Origin: an uncultured Hyphomicrobiales bacterium
GTDB taxonomy: Bacteria > Pseudomonadota > Alphaproteobacteria > Rhizobiales > Beijerinckiaceae
Direction: 5' to 3'
Assembly (NCBI GenBank): GCA_903851305.1
Contig: CAINNX010000155.1
Span: 1-44,249 of the forward strand
Length of the DNA: 44,249 bases
The notes under the pieces were generated by a model. The model had not been told where the DNA came from, made no database searches, and saw only the letters and a list, made by a program, of their open reading frames with translations. The stretch's first letter is position 1, and the number at the start of each line of letters is the position of its first letter. This document shows, piece after piece, positions 1 through 7,881 of this stretch. A program made the position numbers and the translations under genes.

Positions 1-98
1 CAAAACCGTGCGCCCCTTCAAAGGGCTACAATAACTAGACACATGCGTGGTTATAAGAGGAAGTCCAGCCAGAAAAATAAGAATGTTCTTAAATATTC

Positions 99-126
99 AT
101 TTGGTTGCGCGCCCGAGCAACCAAAT
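99..126. repeat. Perfect 10-bp inverted repeat (stem-loop) in the leader region
   Basis: ATTTGGTTGC at 99-108 and its exact reverse complement GCAACCAAAT at 117-126 enclose an 8-nt GC-rich loop. No T-tract follows on the plus strand, so it is not a standard intrinsic terminator in that direction. It may be the 3' end of an upstream transcript or a protein-binding palindrome. The function is not known. Confidence 0.5.
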
Positions 127-146
127 CCTAAAAATAAACAAAATCC

Positions 147-188
147 AAAACGCCCCGTGAGTAAAAGCTTTAGGACGTTTTTTGTTTT
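147..188 (+). terminator. Probable rho-independent terminator upstream of the thi operon
   Basis: An imperfect stem pairs AAAACGCCC (147-155) with GGACGTTTT (173-181), with one C-A mismatch, and runs into a T-rich tail (178-188, TTTTTT-G-TTTT). The A-rich left arm means it could also work in the opposite direction. It would insulate the thi operon from whatever lies left of the window. Confidence 0.6.
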
Positions 189-298
189 GATGTGCTCGTT
201 GTCGCAGACCTAATCAGTATTGATAAGTATATTATTCGGGCTGTCATTGAGCTTTGACCTGCGATGGGGGCTTCCGCATTAGAGGTCTCGGGGGTTGA

Positions 299-324
299 CT
301 TGTTGGGTCTCCTCGCCCAACAAG
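299..324 (+). other. Perfect 9-bp hairpin directly upstream of the TPP aptamer
   Basis: CTTGTTGGG (299-307) is the exact reverse complement of CCCAACAAG (316-324), with an 8-nt loop. It ends six bases before the first riboswitch helix. If transcription starts further left, for instance from the weak TTGACC/CATTAG pair at 254-282, this stem would form the 5' end of the leader RNA. It could stabilise the leader or be an operator. This is direct observation; the role is inferred. Confidence 0.5.
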
Positions 325-329
325 AATGT

Positions 330-447
330 GTTCCAGGGAGATCCTCGACAAGAGGCTGAGAAACCGCTGGACAGTCTTTTTAACGAGATTGTCAGCGCGG
401 AAATCCTTCGAACCTGACCCGGTTAGCACCGGCGTAGGGATCGGAGC
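330..447 (+). promoter_or_regulatory. TPP riboswitch (THI element) controlling thiOSGE
   Basis: The universally conserved TPP aptamer cores are present: CTGAGA at 356-361, and GAACCTGA followed by CCGGTTAGCACCGG and GCGTAGGGA at about 410-440. P1 can form between 330-334 and 443-447, P2 between GGG 337-339 and TCC 404-406, and P3 between CCTC 343-346 and GAGG 352-355. Between CTGAGA and the P2 3' strand there is an extra stem-loop (364-400, about 12 bp, loop near 377-386), a known place for variable insertions in this family. Thiamine diphosphate binding normally switches expression off. A T-run at 476-481 precedes the thiO start, but I could not resolve a clear terminator or a ribosome-site sequestering helix. 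Confidence 0.93.
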
Positions 448-493
448 CTTTCTCGATACCTGCGACCGTTGCGCCTTTTTTGGCAGCTTTGGT

Positions 494-1723
494 ATGTATC
501 AGAACACCTCCATTGAAATCTTGGCTGGCCAGCGACTGTTTTCGCCTGAAGAGTTGCGCTCGACCACAGTGCCTGTGGTCGGACAAGACCTGCCCGTCCG
601 CGCGGATGTCATCATTGTGGGGGGTGGTATCATCGGCCTCTCGATTGCCTGGCGACTGGCGCTTCTGGGGCAAAAAGTTGTGGTGGTCGAAAAGGCCAGG
701 ATTGGCTCAGGTGCCAGCCTTGCAGCCACAGGCATGTTGGCAGCTGCCGCTGAATATGAGGCCGGTGGGGAGATCCTGATTGCATTTGCCCTTGAGAGCC
801 AGCGGCGCTGGGAGACCTTTGCGACTGAGCTAGAGCAGGGCTCAGGAATGGATTTGGATTTTGACAAGAGCGGGACACTTCTCGTCTCTTTGACGCGTGA
901 TGAAACAGCACGTCTACGAAGTCGTTTTGAAATGCAGGCTAAAGCGGGCCTGTCAGTGCAGTGGCTGAGCGGAGAGGCTGTGCGCGAGCTTGAGGGTGGG
1001 CTAAGGCCCTCCGTTAATGCTGGGATTTTTTGTCCGCTCGATTTTCAGATTGATCCTCGGCTTCTCATTCCAGCGCTTGAGAAGGCGGCGCGTGGGGCTG
1101 GTGTAGCGATTATTGAAGAAGCGTCAGTCGATAGTCTCGTGATGCAAGCAGGTGCTGTTGATGGCATTATTTCAGGGAAGCGTGAGTGTCGTGCACCTCT
1201 CGTCATTGTGACAACGGGTGCCGACGCTGGCCGCAGATCATTTCTTCCTCAATCACTTAAAATTCCAATTCGCCCCCTGCGCGGCCAGTCTATCTGCCTG
1301 CGTATACCTGAGAGACATCCTCCCTTGCTGCAGCACGTTATCTGGACGGAGCAGGTGCATATGGCCCAAAAATCAGGTGGTCGATTGATTGTAGGTGCGA
1401 CGGTCGAGGAAGCAGGCTTTAATCCTGATGTGACCGTTGGTGGCCTCTTTGCCCTGCTGGAGGCGTCGCGTCGCGCCTTGCCAGCACTCGAAGATATTGC
1501 GCTCGAGGCTGTCTGGTCTGGCTTTCGTCCAACATCACAGGATGATGCACCAATTCTCGGAGCCTCTGGAGTGCCCGGCTTGCTGCTGGCGGTTGGTCAC
1601 CATCGCAATGGCATTTTGCTGGCACCATCGACTGCCGATGCTCTTGTTGCTTACGCCTTAGGGCAAGACATCCCTCATTCTGCGGAGCCTCTAAACCTCC
1701 AACGTTTCGGAAGCGCATCATGA
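494..1723 (+). CDS. thiO: Glycine oxidase ThiO (thiazole synthesis)
   Basis: FAD-dependent oxidase of about 409 residues that converts glycine to iminoacetate (dehydroglycine) for thiazole formation in aerobic thiamine synthesis. The N-terminal Rossmann dinucleotide-binding motif is VIIVGGGIIGLSIAWRL, followed by an acidic-ended strand (VVVVEKARIGSGASLAATG). The C-terminal part carries the DAO-family pattern VWSGFRPTSQDDAPILG and GHHRNGILLAPSTA. The reading frame is open further upstream, but the ATG at 326 lies at the riboswitch edge and its product would be encoded by the aptamer, so the start at 494 is preferred although no strong ribosome site is visible. The stop overlaps the thiS start codon, indicating coupling. 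Controlled by the TPP riboswitch. Confidence 0.93.
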   Translation: MYQNTSIEILAGQRLFSPEELRSTTVPVVGQDLPVRADVIIVGGGIIGLSIAWRLALLGQKVVVVEKARIGSGASLAATGMLAAAAEYEAGGEILIAFALESQRRWETFATELEQGSGMDLDFDKSGTLLVSLTRDETARLRSRFEMQAKAGLSVQWLSGEAVRELEGGLRPSVNAGIFCPLDFQIDPRLLIPALEKAARGAGVAIIEEASVDSLVMQAGAVDGIISGKRECRAPLVIVTTGADAGRRSFLPQSLKIPIRPLRGQSICLRIPERHPPLLQHVIWTEQVHMAQKSGGRLIVGATVEEAGFNPDVTVGGLFALLEASRRALPALEDIALEAVWSGFRPTSQDDAPILGASGVPGLLLAVGHHRNGILLAPSTADALVAYALGQDIPHSAEPLNLQRFGSAS

Positions 1724-1932
1724 AGGTCTATCTCAATGGCAAGAATACTGATGTTGACTGCTTCACCATTCAGGATCTCTGGAACAGGGAGCAGGCCGAG
1801 CGTGAGCTCGATTCCTCAAGAGGATTTGCCATCGCCAGAAATGGCGCTCTCGTCCCAAAGCGTGAATGGTCAACAACATCCATTAACACCAACGATAAAA
1901 TAGAAATCGTGCGAGCGATGTCGGGAGGTTAA
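1720..1932 (+). CDS. thiS: Sulfur carrier protein ThiS
   Basis: A 70-residue ubiquitin-like sulfur carrier. It ends in the diagnostic diglycine (MSGG), which is adenylated and converted to a thiocarboxylate that donates sulfur to ThiG. The N-terminus ([13 protein letters not shown]) fits the first beta hairpin of the fold. ATGA overlap with thiO and a one-base gap to thiG place it firmly in the operon. The length is at the typical upper end for ThiS. No thiF is present in the window, so the activating enzyme must be elsewhere. Confidence 0.95.
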   Translation: MKVYLNGKNTDVDCFTIQDLWNREQAERELDSSRGFAIARNGALVPKREWSTTSINTNDKIEIVRAMSGG

Positions 1933-1933
1933 T

Positions 1934-2701
1934 ATGAAAGATGAATTTGTGATCGCTGGCGTGACCCTGAGCTCGCGTTTACTTCTCGGAACTGCTGGTT
2001 ATCCAAGCCAGAGAATTCTGCGTGACGCAGTTCAAGTGAGCGGATGTGAAGTGGTCACAGTCTCGATCCGACGAATTTCACTGGAAGGGCATGACACAGA
2101 TACCATTGACCTTCTTTCGAAATATCGATTATTGCCAAATACAGCGGGATGCGAAACAGCCCGTGACGCCATTCTCACAGCTGAACTTGCACGAGAGGCC
2201 CTGGAGACAAACTGGATCAAGCTGGAGGTGATTGGTGATCGGGAGACGCTTTATCCCGACACTAGTGAATTGCTGCAAGCCACAAGAAAACTCGTTGATA
2301 TGGGTTTCGTTGTTTTGCCTTATTGCAATGATGATCCGGTTTTGTGCATGCGGCTGGCAGATGCCGGGGCTGCAGCCGTCATGCCGATGGGCTCGATGAT
2401 CGGATCGGGGCTAGGCGTCGCCAATCCCGCAAACATCGAACATATTTGCAAGCGCTCACCGGTTCCTGTCATCGTAGATGCTGGTATCGGAACCGCATCA
2501 GATGCTGTGATTGCAATGGAGCTTGGCGCATCGGCCGTTTTGCTCAATACGGCAGTCGCCAAATCTGATGATCCTGTACTGATGGCGGGTGCTATGAAAC
2601 ATGCGGTGCAGTCCGGACGCTTGGCCTATCGAGCTGGGCGCATACCGCGGCGCGGGCGTGCAGAGCCCTCAAGCCCACAAATGGGATTGGTGGGTTCATG
2701 A
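1934..2701 (+). CDS. thiG: Thiazole synthase ThiG
   Basis: A 255-residue TIM-barrel enzyme that condenses deoxyxylulose 5-phosphate, dehydroglycine and ThiS thiocarboxylate into the thiazole phosphate. The Schiff-base lysine region reads [10 protein letters not shown], and the phosphate-binding and barrel-end motifs [14 protein letters not shown] and [14 protein letters not shown] are intact. The start follows a good ribosome site (GGGAGG) inside the end of thiS. It overlaps thiE by four bases. Length and motifs are normal for the family. Confidence 0.96.
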   Translation: MKDEFVIAGVTLSSRLLLGTAGYPSQRILRDAVQVSGCEVVTVSIRRISLEGHDTDTIDLLSKYRLLPNTAGCETARDAILTAELAREALETNWIKLEVIGDRETLYPDTSELLQATRKLVDMGFVVLPYCNDDPVLCMRLADAGAAAVMPMGSMIGSGLGVANPANIEHICKRSPVPVIVDAGIGTASDAVIAMELGASAVLLNTAVAKSDDPVLMAGAMKHAVQSGRLAYRAGRIPRRGRAEPSSPQMGLVGS

Positions 2702-3345
2702 CGCTTCTGCCAAGCCCTCTTCTGATTGTTACAAATCGTCATCTCACTCATCGCGATTTGCTCGATGTGATTGATGAGGCTGTAAGTGCAGGTGCGGGCT
2801 GGGTCTGGTTTCGTGATAAGGATCTTGAGCGGGTAGAGCGATTTGAACTCGCGCGTCGAATTCAAAAGATGATTGGAAAACGAGCCGTTCTCAGCATCGG
2901 TGCAGATGTGGATTTGGCACGTGATGTGGGCGTGAGCTCAGTTCATCTTCCGATGTCGGCGGATGTTAAGGCAGTGCGCGCAAAGCTCGGAGCGGAAGCG
3001 CTAATTGGGGTATCCGCTCATTCACTCGCTGATGTGCTTGCAGCAAAAAGCCTCGGCGCGAATTATGTTACTCTGAGCCCTATCTTTGCGACACAAAGTA
3101 AGCCTGGTTATGGACCGGAAATTGGATTGTCAGCTTTGGCGGCGGCTGCTGCCCTCGATATCCATGTTATGGCGCTTGGGGGAGTTGAGCCAAAAAATAT
3201 TCTTGAAGTTATGTCGGCAGGCGCTTCAGGCGTTGCTCTTATGGGCGCCGCTATGCGGGGTGCTGATGTTGGCGCTAATATCCGAACTGTTCTGTTGGCA
3301 ATTCATGGAGCCAAGAGATGCGGACCCTCTTTTGGTTCCCGCTGA
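2698..3345 (+). CDS. thiE: Thiamine-phosphate synthase family protein (ThiE/TenI)
   Basis: A 215-residue TIM-barrel protein of the ThiE/TenI family, last gene of the operon. ThiE joins hydroxymethylpyrimidine diphosphate to thiazole phosphate; TenI is a thiazole tautomerase of the same fold. Visible motifs are [31 protein letters not shown] and VMALGG. The usual ThiE asparagine-aspartate motif (NDRxDLA) reads SIGADVDLA, and GxHLGQ reads SVHLPMS, which leans toward TenI. The operon position (thiOSGE) matches many alphaproteobacterial operons where this gene is called thiE. Family assignment is firm; the exact activity is not. Confidence 0.8.
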   Translation: MTLLPSPLLIVTNRHLTHRDLLDVIDEAVSAGAGWVWFRDKDLERVERFELARRIQKMIGKRAVLSIGADVDLARDVGVSSVHLPMSADVKAVRAKLGAEALIGVSAHSLADVLAAKSLGANYVTLSPIFATQSKPGYGPEIGLSALAAAAALDIHVMALGGVEPKNILEVMSAGASGVALMGAAMRGADVGANIRTVLLAIHGAKRCGPSFGSR

Positions 3346-3639
3346 AAAATGTCGTTGTATATTCGAATTGGATCACCTCGTGGGGTCTAGCCAGACGGCG
3401 AGCATCTTTGATGTTCGTTTTGTCCGTGAAAAAAATTTATATTTATAATCCCGGCAGTTACTTGCGAAACAATTTGGAATTGATGCGCATTGTGGCGTCG
3501 AACCTATGCCGCTGCAATGTTTGATAGGCTTCCAAGGACGCGTCCGTCGGCATCAAAGATGCATGGTCCTCGCGCTGAACATTTTTTCGCTTCTATGATG
3601 TGCGCTTAGGGTTTGCGCCGCCGCACGATAGGCGATTCT
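3346..3639. other. Intergenic stretch between convergent thiE and GntR genes
   Basis: About 294 bases with no convincing gene. It contains a 12-bp inverted repeat, GCATCTTTGATG at 3402-3413 and CATCAAAGATGC at 3551-3562, about 137 bases apart. There is an AT-rich patch around 3428-3450. No U-tailed terminator hairpin for thiE was found. Base composition changes across it, from the moderate GC of the thi operon to the higher GC of the next module. Confidence 0.5.
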
Positions 3640-4455
3640 TCAGGGCGCCCCAGCCGCCCGATCGCGTTCGAGGGCTTGTAATACGTTCCGGAGAGCCGAC
3701 AAATGATTGGACCTGACGAGCGCAATTGCGAGATCGGCGTCGTGATCTTCAATGGCTTTCAGCAAACGCCTGTGGTCGTCCAGCGATCTCAGCAGTCGAT
3801 CGGGCTGCGCGAGGCTCAGCCTTCGAAGTGGAAGCGTCCGTAGCAGAAGAGATTCGACCACCCTCCTTGCCAAGCGATTACCGCCGATGCTTGTCATGTA
3901 ATCGTGGAGAACGACATTGCTCCACAGGAATGCCCGCAGGCTGTGCTTCGCGCGCTCCATGTCGTTGATCATCTGGCGCAATAAGATGATCTCGGTTTCA
4001 GATGCACGAGCGGCAATATGCGCTGCAGCCATCTCCAGCAGGCGGCTACGAAGTTCATATATTTCATGGACAAGATCGACGTCTGATGGCGCAACACGCG
4101 GCCTTCGACGTGGCGGCACCACAATCAGCCCCTGCGTTTCAAGGAGTAGCAAAGCCTCCCGGATTGGCGTGCGACTGGTCGAGAATCGTCGGGCGAGGTC
4201 CACCGTGTTGAGGTCGTCGCCGGGATGCCGAGCACCCTCGATGATCTCCGCGCCGATCTCTATGGCGATCTCGGCCACGAGCGATGGCCGGTCATGTTGT
4301 TGGGCGACCACCTGCCGGACAATCCGCCTCGACAATTCCATCGAGGTCGGGGCGTCGACGTCGATGGGTGCTAAAGTGTCGGCACTACAGGCAAGCCTAT
4401 GAAAGGCCTCCCTGATCGCGCTGTTGACCGTATCTCCACTTTCAATTCTAATCAT
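3640..4455 (-). CDS. GntR-family transcriptional regulator, FCD subfamily
   Basis: A 271-residue regulator. The winged helix-turn-helix is visible near residues 65-125 (AEIIEGARHPGDDLNTVDLA, then STSRTPIREALLLLETQGLI), followed by an all-helical FCD effector domain (VHEIYELRSRLLEMAAAHIA and LWSNVVLHDYMTSIGGNRLA). The frame is open upstream to about 4755, but those residues overlap the divergent monooxygenase gene and do not look like the family, so the start at 4455 is chosen. It is divergent from the LLM monooxygenase/ABC importer operon, with 73 bases between starts, and is its likely local regulator, probably sensing a small carboxylate. A candidate operator lies immediately in front of its start codon. 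Confidence 0.87.
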   Translation of the reverse strand: MIRIESGDTVNSAIREAFHRLACSADTLAPIDVDAPTSMELSRRIVRQVVAQQHDRPSLVAEIAIEIGAEIIEGARHPGDDLNTVDLARRFSTSRTPIREALLLLETQGLIVVPPRRRPRVAPSDVDLVHEIYELRSRLLEMAAAHIAARASETEIILLRQMINDMERAKHSLRAFLWSNVVLHDYMTSIGGNRLARRVVESLLLRTLPLRRLSLAQPDRLLRSLDDHRRLLKAIEDHDADLAIALVRSNHLSALRNVLQALERDRAAGAP

Positions 4456-4457
4456 TG

Positions 4458-4468
4458 TTGTATTACAC
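4458..4468. promoter_or_regulatory. Candidate GntR/FCD operator
   Basis: The sequence TTGTATTACAC contains the palindrome TGTA-T-TACA (4459-4467). It fits the general GT-N3-AC pattern of FadR/FCD-type GntR sites. It is three bases upstream of the GntR start codon in the divergent intergenic region, a position suited to autorepression and control of the 4529 operon. Family knowledge plus position; not proven. Confidence 0.45.
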
Positions 4469-4528
4469 CTGTCATTCCAGCTGGGTTCAAGTCCCCCATT
4501 CTGGTTTACGGCGCAAGAAAATCGTAGT

Positions 4529-5731
4529 ATGTCGACACTTGGTACATCGCTGCAAAAGCGAGGCCTGAGGGAGGCGGAATTGGCATCACAGGATATCTCG
4601 TCCAGTCTTCCGACCGGAGCAGGCACATCTGGACCCCGGCTGGACTTTGGTGACGTGCGTAACACCTTCCAGCTAGGGCTGTTTGGCATGAACTGCGAGG
4701 GCGGTCTCGCGGTGACTCGTGCTCCGGAACGTTGGCGCGCGACATGGGGGAACAACGTCGCTGCGGCGCTTCTGGCCGAACAGGCTGGTTTAGACTTTCT
4801 TTTGCCGATCGCCCGATGGCATGGCTATCGCGGCGCCTCGAATGCGCAAGGCAGCAGTTTCGAGACGATGGCATGGGCTGCGGGGCTGCTCGGCGTAACC
4901 AAGCGGATCACGCTATTTTCGACAATCCATGTCCCCTTCATCAATCCGGTCTTTGCTGCCAAGCAGGCGGTGACGATCCAAGCCATTGGTGGCGGCCGCT
5001 ACGGGCTCAACATTGTCGCTGGCGGCAATCAGCCAGAATTCGAGATGTTCGGCATCGAGCTTCTGGAGCACGACGTCCGCTACGCTTACGCCCAGGAATG
5101 GATCTCGACCGTCAAGCGGATCTGGGCGGAGAACGAGCCGTTCGATCTGGATGGCGACTTCTTCAAGTTGAAGCGTGTCGAGCTTGAACCCAAGCCGCAG
5201 GGCGGCAAGCGTCCGATCATCCTGAGCGCTGGTTCTTCCGGTGCGGGACGCGCATTCGCCATGGCCAATGCAGACAGCCTGTTCATGAACATCATCGCGC
5301 TCGAGACGCTGGCTGCGGAACTTGAAGGTCTCCGCGCGGGGTCGCCGGAACGACAGAAGGTGTTCGCCAGCGGTCACGTGATCTGTCGCGCCACCGCGAA
5401 GGAAGCCGCCGAATATCATCATTATATCGTTCATGAACAGGGCGACTGGGCTGCCGTCGATCATATTCTCGCAATCCGGCAGCACCAGAAGTCGATCCCC
5501 ATGGACAAACTCGTCAAGATGAAGGAGCGGCTGATTGGCGGCATCGGCACCTGGCCAATCATCGGCAGTCCTGACGAGGTCGTGGAGCAGTTCGCCACCT
5601 TGCACCGCGCCGGCATCGACGGCATGGCGCTCGGCTTCGTCGATTATATTTCGGAACTGCCGTTCTTCCGTGATGAAGTATTGCCGCGAATGGAGCGGGC
5701 GGGATTGCGCTTCGGTGCGCCAAAACTGTAA
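4529..5731 (+). CDS. LLM-class flavin-dependent monooxygenase (RutA/SfnG-like)
   Basis: A 400-residue luciferase-like monooxygenase that would use FMNH2 from a partner reductase and oxygen. Family signatures include FQLGLFGMNCEGG near the N-terminus, AEQAGLDFLLPIARWHGYRG, AIGGGRYGLNIVAGGNQPEF (phosphate/FMN region) and IILSAGSSGAGRAFA. The overall pattern is closest to pyrimidine monooxygenase RutA and dimethylsulfone monooxygenase SfnG. The open frame begins at 4424 in the GntR gene; the ATG at 4529 gives the normal family N-terminus. First gene of a six-gene importer/dehydrogenase operon, so its substrate is probably what the ABC system imports. No flavin reductase is encoded nearby. Substrate unknown. 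Confidence 0.85.
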   Translation: MSTLGTSLQKRGLREAELASQDISSSLPTGAGTSGPRLDFGDVRNTFQLGLFGMNCEGGLAVTRAPERWRATWGNNVAAALLAEQAGLDFLLPIARWHGYRGASNAQGSSFETMAWAAGLLGVTKRITLFSTIHVPFINPVFAAKQAVTIQAIGGGRYGLNIVAGGNQPEFEMFGIELLEHDVRYAYAQEWISTVKRIWAENEPFDLDGDFFKLKRVELEPKPQGGKRPIILSAGSSGAGRAFAMANADSLFMNIIALETLAAELEGLRAGSPERQKVFASGHVICRATAKEAAEYHHYIVHEQGDWAAVDHILAIRQHQKSIPMDKLVKMKERLIGGIGTWPIIGSPDEVVEQFATLHRAGIDGMALGFVDYISELPFFRDEVLPRMERAGLRFGAPKL

Positions 5732-5768
5732 CGGATTTTGTTGTCCACTTTGATCAGAGGGCTTGCAC

Positions 5769-6992
5769 ATGGTTGAGAAACGTTCGCAGACGCCGTCAGC
5801 AACCCGCCGCGGCCTCGTGCGCGGCGCTGGCCTTGTCACCGCAGGGTCGCTTGTTTCAGCTTTTCCGATGCCAGCGATCGCGCAGGTCACGAAGTCGCCG
5901 ATCCGGATCGGCTGTCTGAATGTCTATAACAAGGCCGGCGGCATCTACGGTCAGGCCATTTTCGAGGGCCTGCAGCTTTATCTCGATCAGGTCGGCGGGA
6001 AGATTGCCGGTCGGTCCGTTGAGCTGCTGCGTGAGGATGATGAGTTCAATCCGCAGGTCGCCTTGCAGAAGGCCCGCAAGCTTGTCGAGAGCGAAAAGAT
6101 CCAGATCCTCGCCGGCCCCTTGGGAAGTCATATTGCGGCGGCGATCGCGGCCTATATGAAAAAGGCCGGCACGCCCTGGATCGTCACCGGCGCAGGCTCG
6201 ACAGAGCTCACGAAGGGACGTCTGCCGCACATGTTTCGGGCCACCTTCTCCAACTGGCAGGTTGCCAGCACCATGGGCGCCTGGGCCGCAGCCAATCTCA
6301 AGCGCGAGGCCGCCGTCATCGCCTCCGATTATCTGGCTGGACATGACATCGCCGACGCCTTCCGCGACAGTTTCGTCAAGGGTGGCGGAAAGGTCGTCAA
6401 GGAGATCTTCACGCCGCCTGGGACGAATGATTTCAGCGCCTATATCTCCGACCTCGTGACCTCGCCCCCGCCGATGACCTATGTCTTCTACAGCGGCAGC
6501 GATGCGATCCGCTTCGTCAAGCAATATGATCAGTTCGGCCTCAAGGCGAAGTCCGACCTCATTGGCTTCCAGTCGACGCTCGATGCCGACACATTTTCGG
6601 GGCAGGGCGACAGTGCGCTGGGTGCGATATCCTCCAGCATCTATTGCGAAACGCTGGATACGCCTGAAAACAAAGCCTATGTCGATCTTTTCCGGGAAAA
6701 GAAAAAATCCTATCCGGGTGTCTTCGATGAAAGCGGCTACACCGCCATGCGCATCATCGACGATGCGGCCAAATTGATCGATGGCAACGTCGAGGATGAC
6801 GCTGCCTTCGCGGCCGCGCTCGCAAAGACCAACATCAAGGCACCACGTGGTCCCGTGTCATTCGATCAGGTCACGCATCAGGCGATCCAGAATGTCTACA
6901 TCCGGAAAGTTGAGAAGGTGGATGGCGTGCTGCGCAATGAACCGATTGCGACGGTGGCGAATGTCGGGGATTATCCCCCCAACAAGGCCTGA
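5769..6992 (+). CDS. livK: ABC transporter substrate-binding protein (LivK/HAAT family)
   Basis: A 407-residue type I periplasmic binding protein. It begins with a twin-arginine-like export signal (ATRRGLVRGAGLV, hydrophobic stretch, AIAQ cleavage region near residue 40). The mature start, SPIRIGCLNVYNKAGGIYGQ, is typical of branched-chain amino-acid/amide binders, as is ELLREDDEFNPQVALQKARK. The ATG at 5769 follows an AGAGGG ribosome site; a TTG two codons earlier is less likely. It sits 37 bases after the monooxygenase gene and before the permease genes. Ligand unknown; HAAT binders take amino acids, amides, urea and aromatic acids. Confidence 0.9.
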   Translation: MVEKRSQTPSATRRGLVRGAGLVTAGSLVSAFPMPAIAQVTKSPIRIGCLNVYNKAGGIYGQAIFEGLQLYLDQVGGKIAGRSVELLREDDEFNPQVALQKARKLVESEKIQILAGPLGSHIAAAIAAYMKKAGTPWIVTGAGSTELTKGRLPHMFRATFSNWQVASTMGAWAAANLKREAAVIASDYLAGHDIADAFRDSFVKGGGKVVKEIFTPPGTNDFSAYISDLVTSPPPMTYVFYSGSDAIRFVKQYDQFGLKAKSDLIGFQSTLDADTFSGQGDSALGAISSSIYCETLDTPENKAYVDLFREKKKSYPGVFDESGYTAMRIIDDAAKLIDGNVEDDAAFAAALAKTNIKAPRGPVSFDQVTHQAIQNVYIRKVEKVDGVLRNEPIATVANVGDYPPNKA

Positions 6993-7011
6993 CGGCGCGC
7001 GCGGCTGAGAC

Positions 7012-7881
7012 ATGGATCTGTTTCTCACACAATTGCTGAACGGGCTCGTCTATAGCGTGCTCCTGTTCCTTGTCTCAGCTGGCCTCGCCCTGATTTTCGG
7101 CTTGCTGGGAATCGTGAACCTCGCGCATGGATCGTTCTTCATGCTCGGTGGCTTCGTCGCCTTGTCGGTGACGGCGGCGACCGGCAGCTTCTGGCTTGCC
7201 ATGCTGCTGGCGCCGATTCCGGTCATGGCGGTCGCCGGACTGATCGAGGTGGTCTTTCTGCGACGACTTTACGCGCGCAGCCAGCTTGATCAGGTCCTTC
7301 TGACATTCGGACTGTCTTTCATCCTGACTGACGTGACCGAGACCATCTGGGGCAAGGGCCTTTCCAGCTTGCAGGAGCCGCAAGGCCTGCGCGAAGGTGT
7401 CTCCATTCTCGGCAATGTCTTCCCGGCCTATCGTCTGGCGCTGCTCGCCTTCGGTTTCATCTGCGCATTTGCGATCTGGCTCGTGCTTGAACGCACGCGA
7501 GCAGGGTCCATGGTTCGTGCAGGCGTCGATGATGCGCGTACCGCCATGGGTATTGGATTGAATGTACCAGCCCTGCGCACCGCCACTTTTGCAATCGGCG
7601 GCGGACTGGCCGCGCTTGCTGGCGTTGTCGCAGGTCCGCTGCTCGGCGTCTTTTCCGGCATCGATGTCGAAGTCCTGATCCCGGCGTTCATCGTCGTCGC
7701 CATCGGCGGCCTTGGCAGCCTGCGCGGCGCCCTGATTGGCAGTCTGGTCATCGGGTTCGCCGATACGCTCGGCAAAGCCTATATTCCGGGCGTGTCCATG
7801 TTCCTGATCTATTTCGCGATGATCGGCATTCTCCTGGTCCGGCCCTACGGCCTGTTCGGCCAAGATCCGGCAGGAGGCTAG
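7012..7881 (+). CDS. livH: ABC transporter permease, LivH type
   Basis: A 289-residue inner-membrane protein with about eight hydrophobic segments. Family motifs are LNGLVYSVLLFLVSAGLALI at the N-terminus, GIVNLAHGSFFMLGGFVA and the cytoplasmic EAA-like loop GALIGSLVIGFADTLGKAY, with AFIVVAIGGLGSLRGALIG before it. It forms the translocation pore with the LivM-type partner. It begins 19 bases after the binding-protein gene and abuts livM with no gap. Confidence 0.93.
   Translation: MDLFLTQLLNGLVYSVLLFLVSAGLALIFGLLGIVNLAHGSFFMLGGFVALSVTAATGSFWLAMLLAPIPVMAVAGLIEVVFLRRLYARSQLDQVLLTFGLSFILTDVTETIWGKGLSSLQEPQGLREGVSILGNVFPAYRLALLAFGFICAFAIWLVLERTRAGSMVRAGVDDARTAMGIGLNVPALRTATFAIGGGLAALAGVVAGPLLGVFSGIDVEVLIPAFIVVAIGGLGSLRGALIGSLVIGFADTLGKAYIPGVSMFLIYFAMIGILLVRPYGLFGQDPAGG

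Noticed and set aside
1-60. Possible 3' end of a structural RNA (RNase P- or tmRNA-like) at the left edge
   Set aside because: Only a loose GAGGAAGTCC similarity was seen; neither conserved ends nor pairing could be established.
326-493. Extended thiO N-terminus starting at the ATG at 326
   Set aside because: These codons lie within the TPP aptamer and the residues do not resemble glycine oxidase; the ATG at 494 is preferred.
4456-4755. N-terminal extension of the GntR regulator
   Set aside because: It overlaps the divergent LLM monooxygenase coding region and lacks the regulator's sequence character.
4913-5890. Long minus-strand frame opposite the LLM monooxygenase gene
   Set aside because: It is the complement shadow of a clearly conserved gene and shows no family motif of its own.
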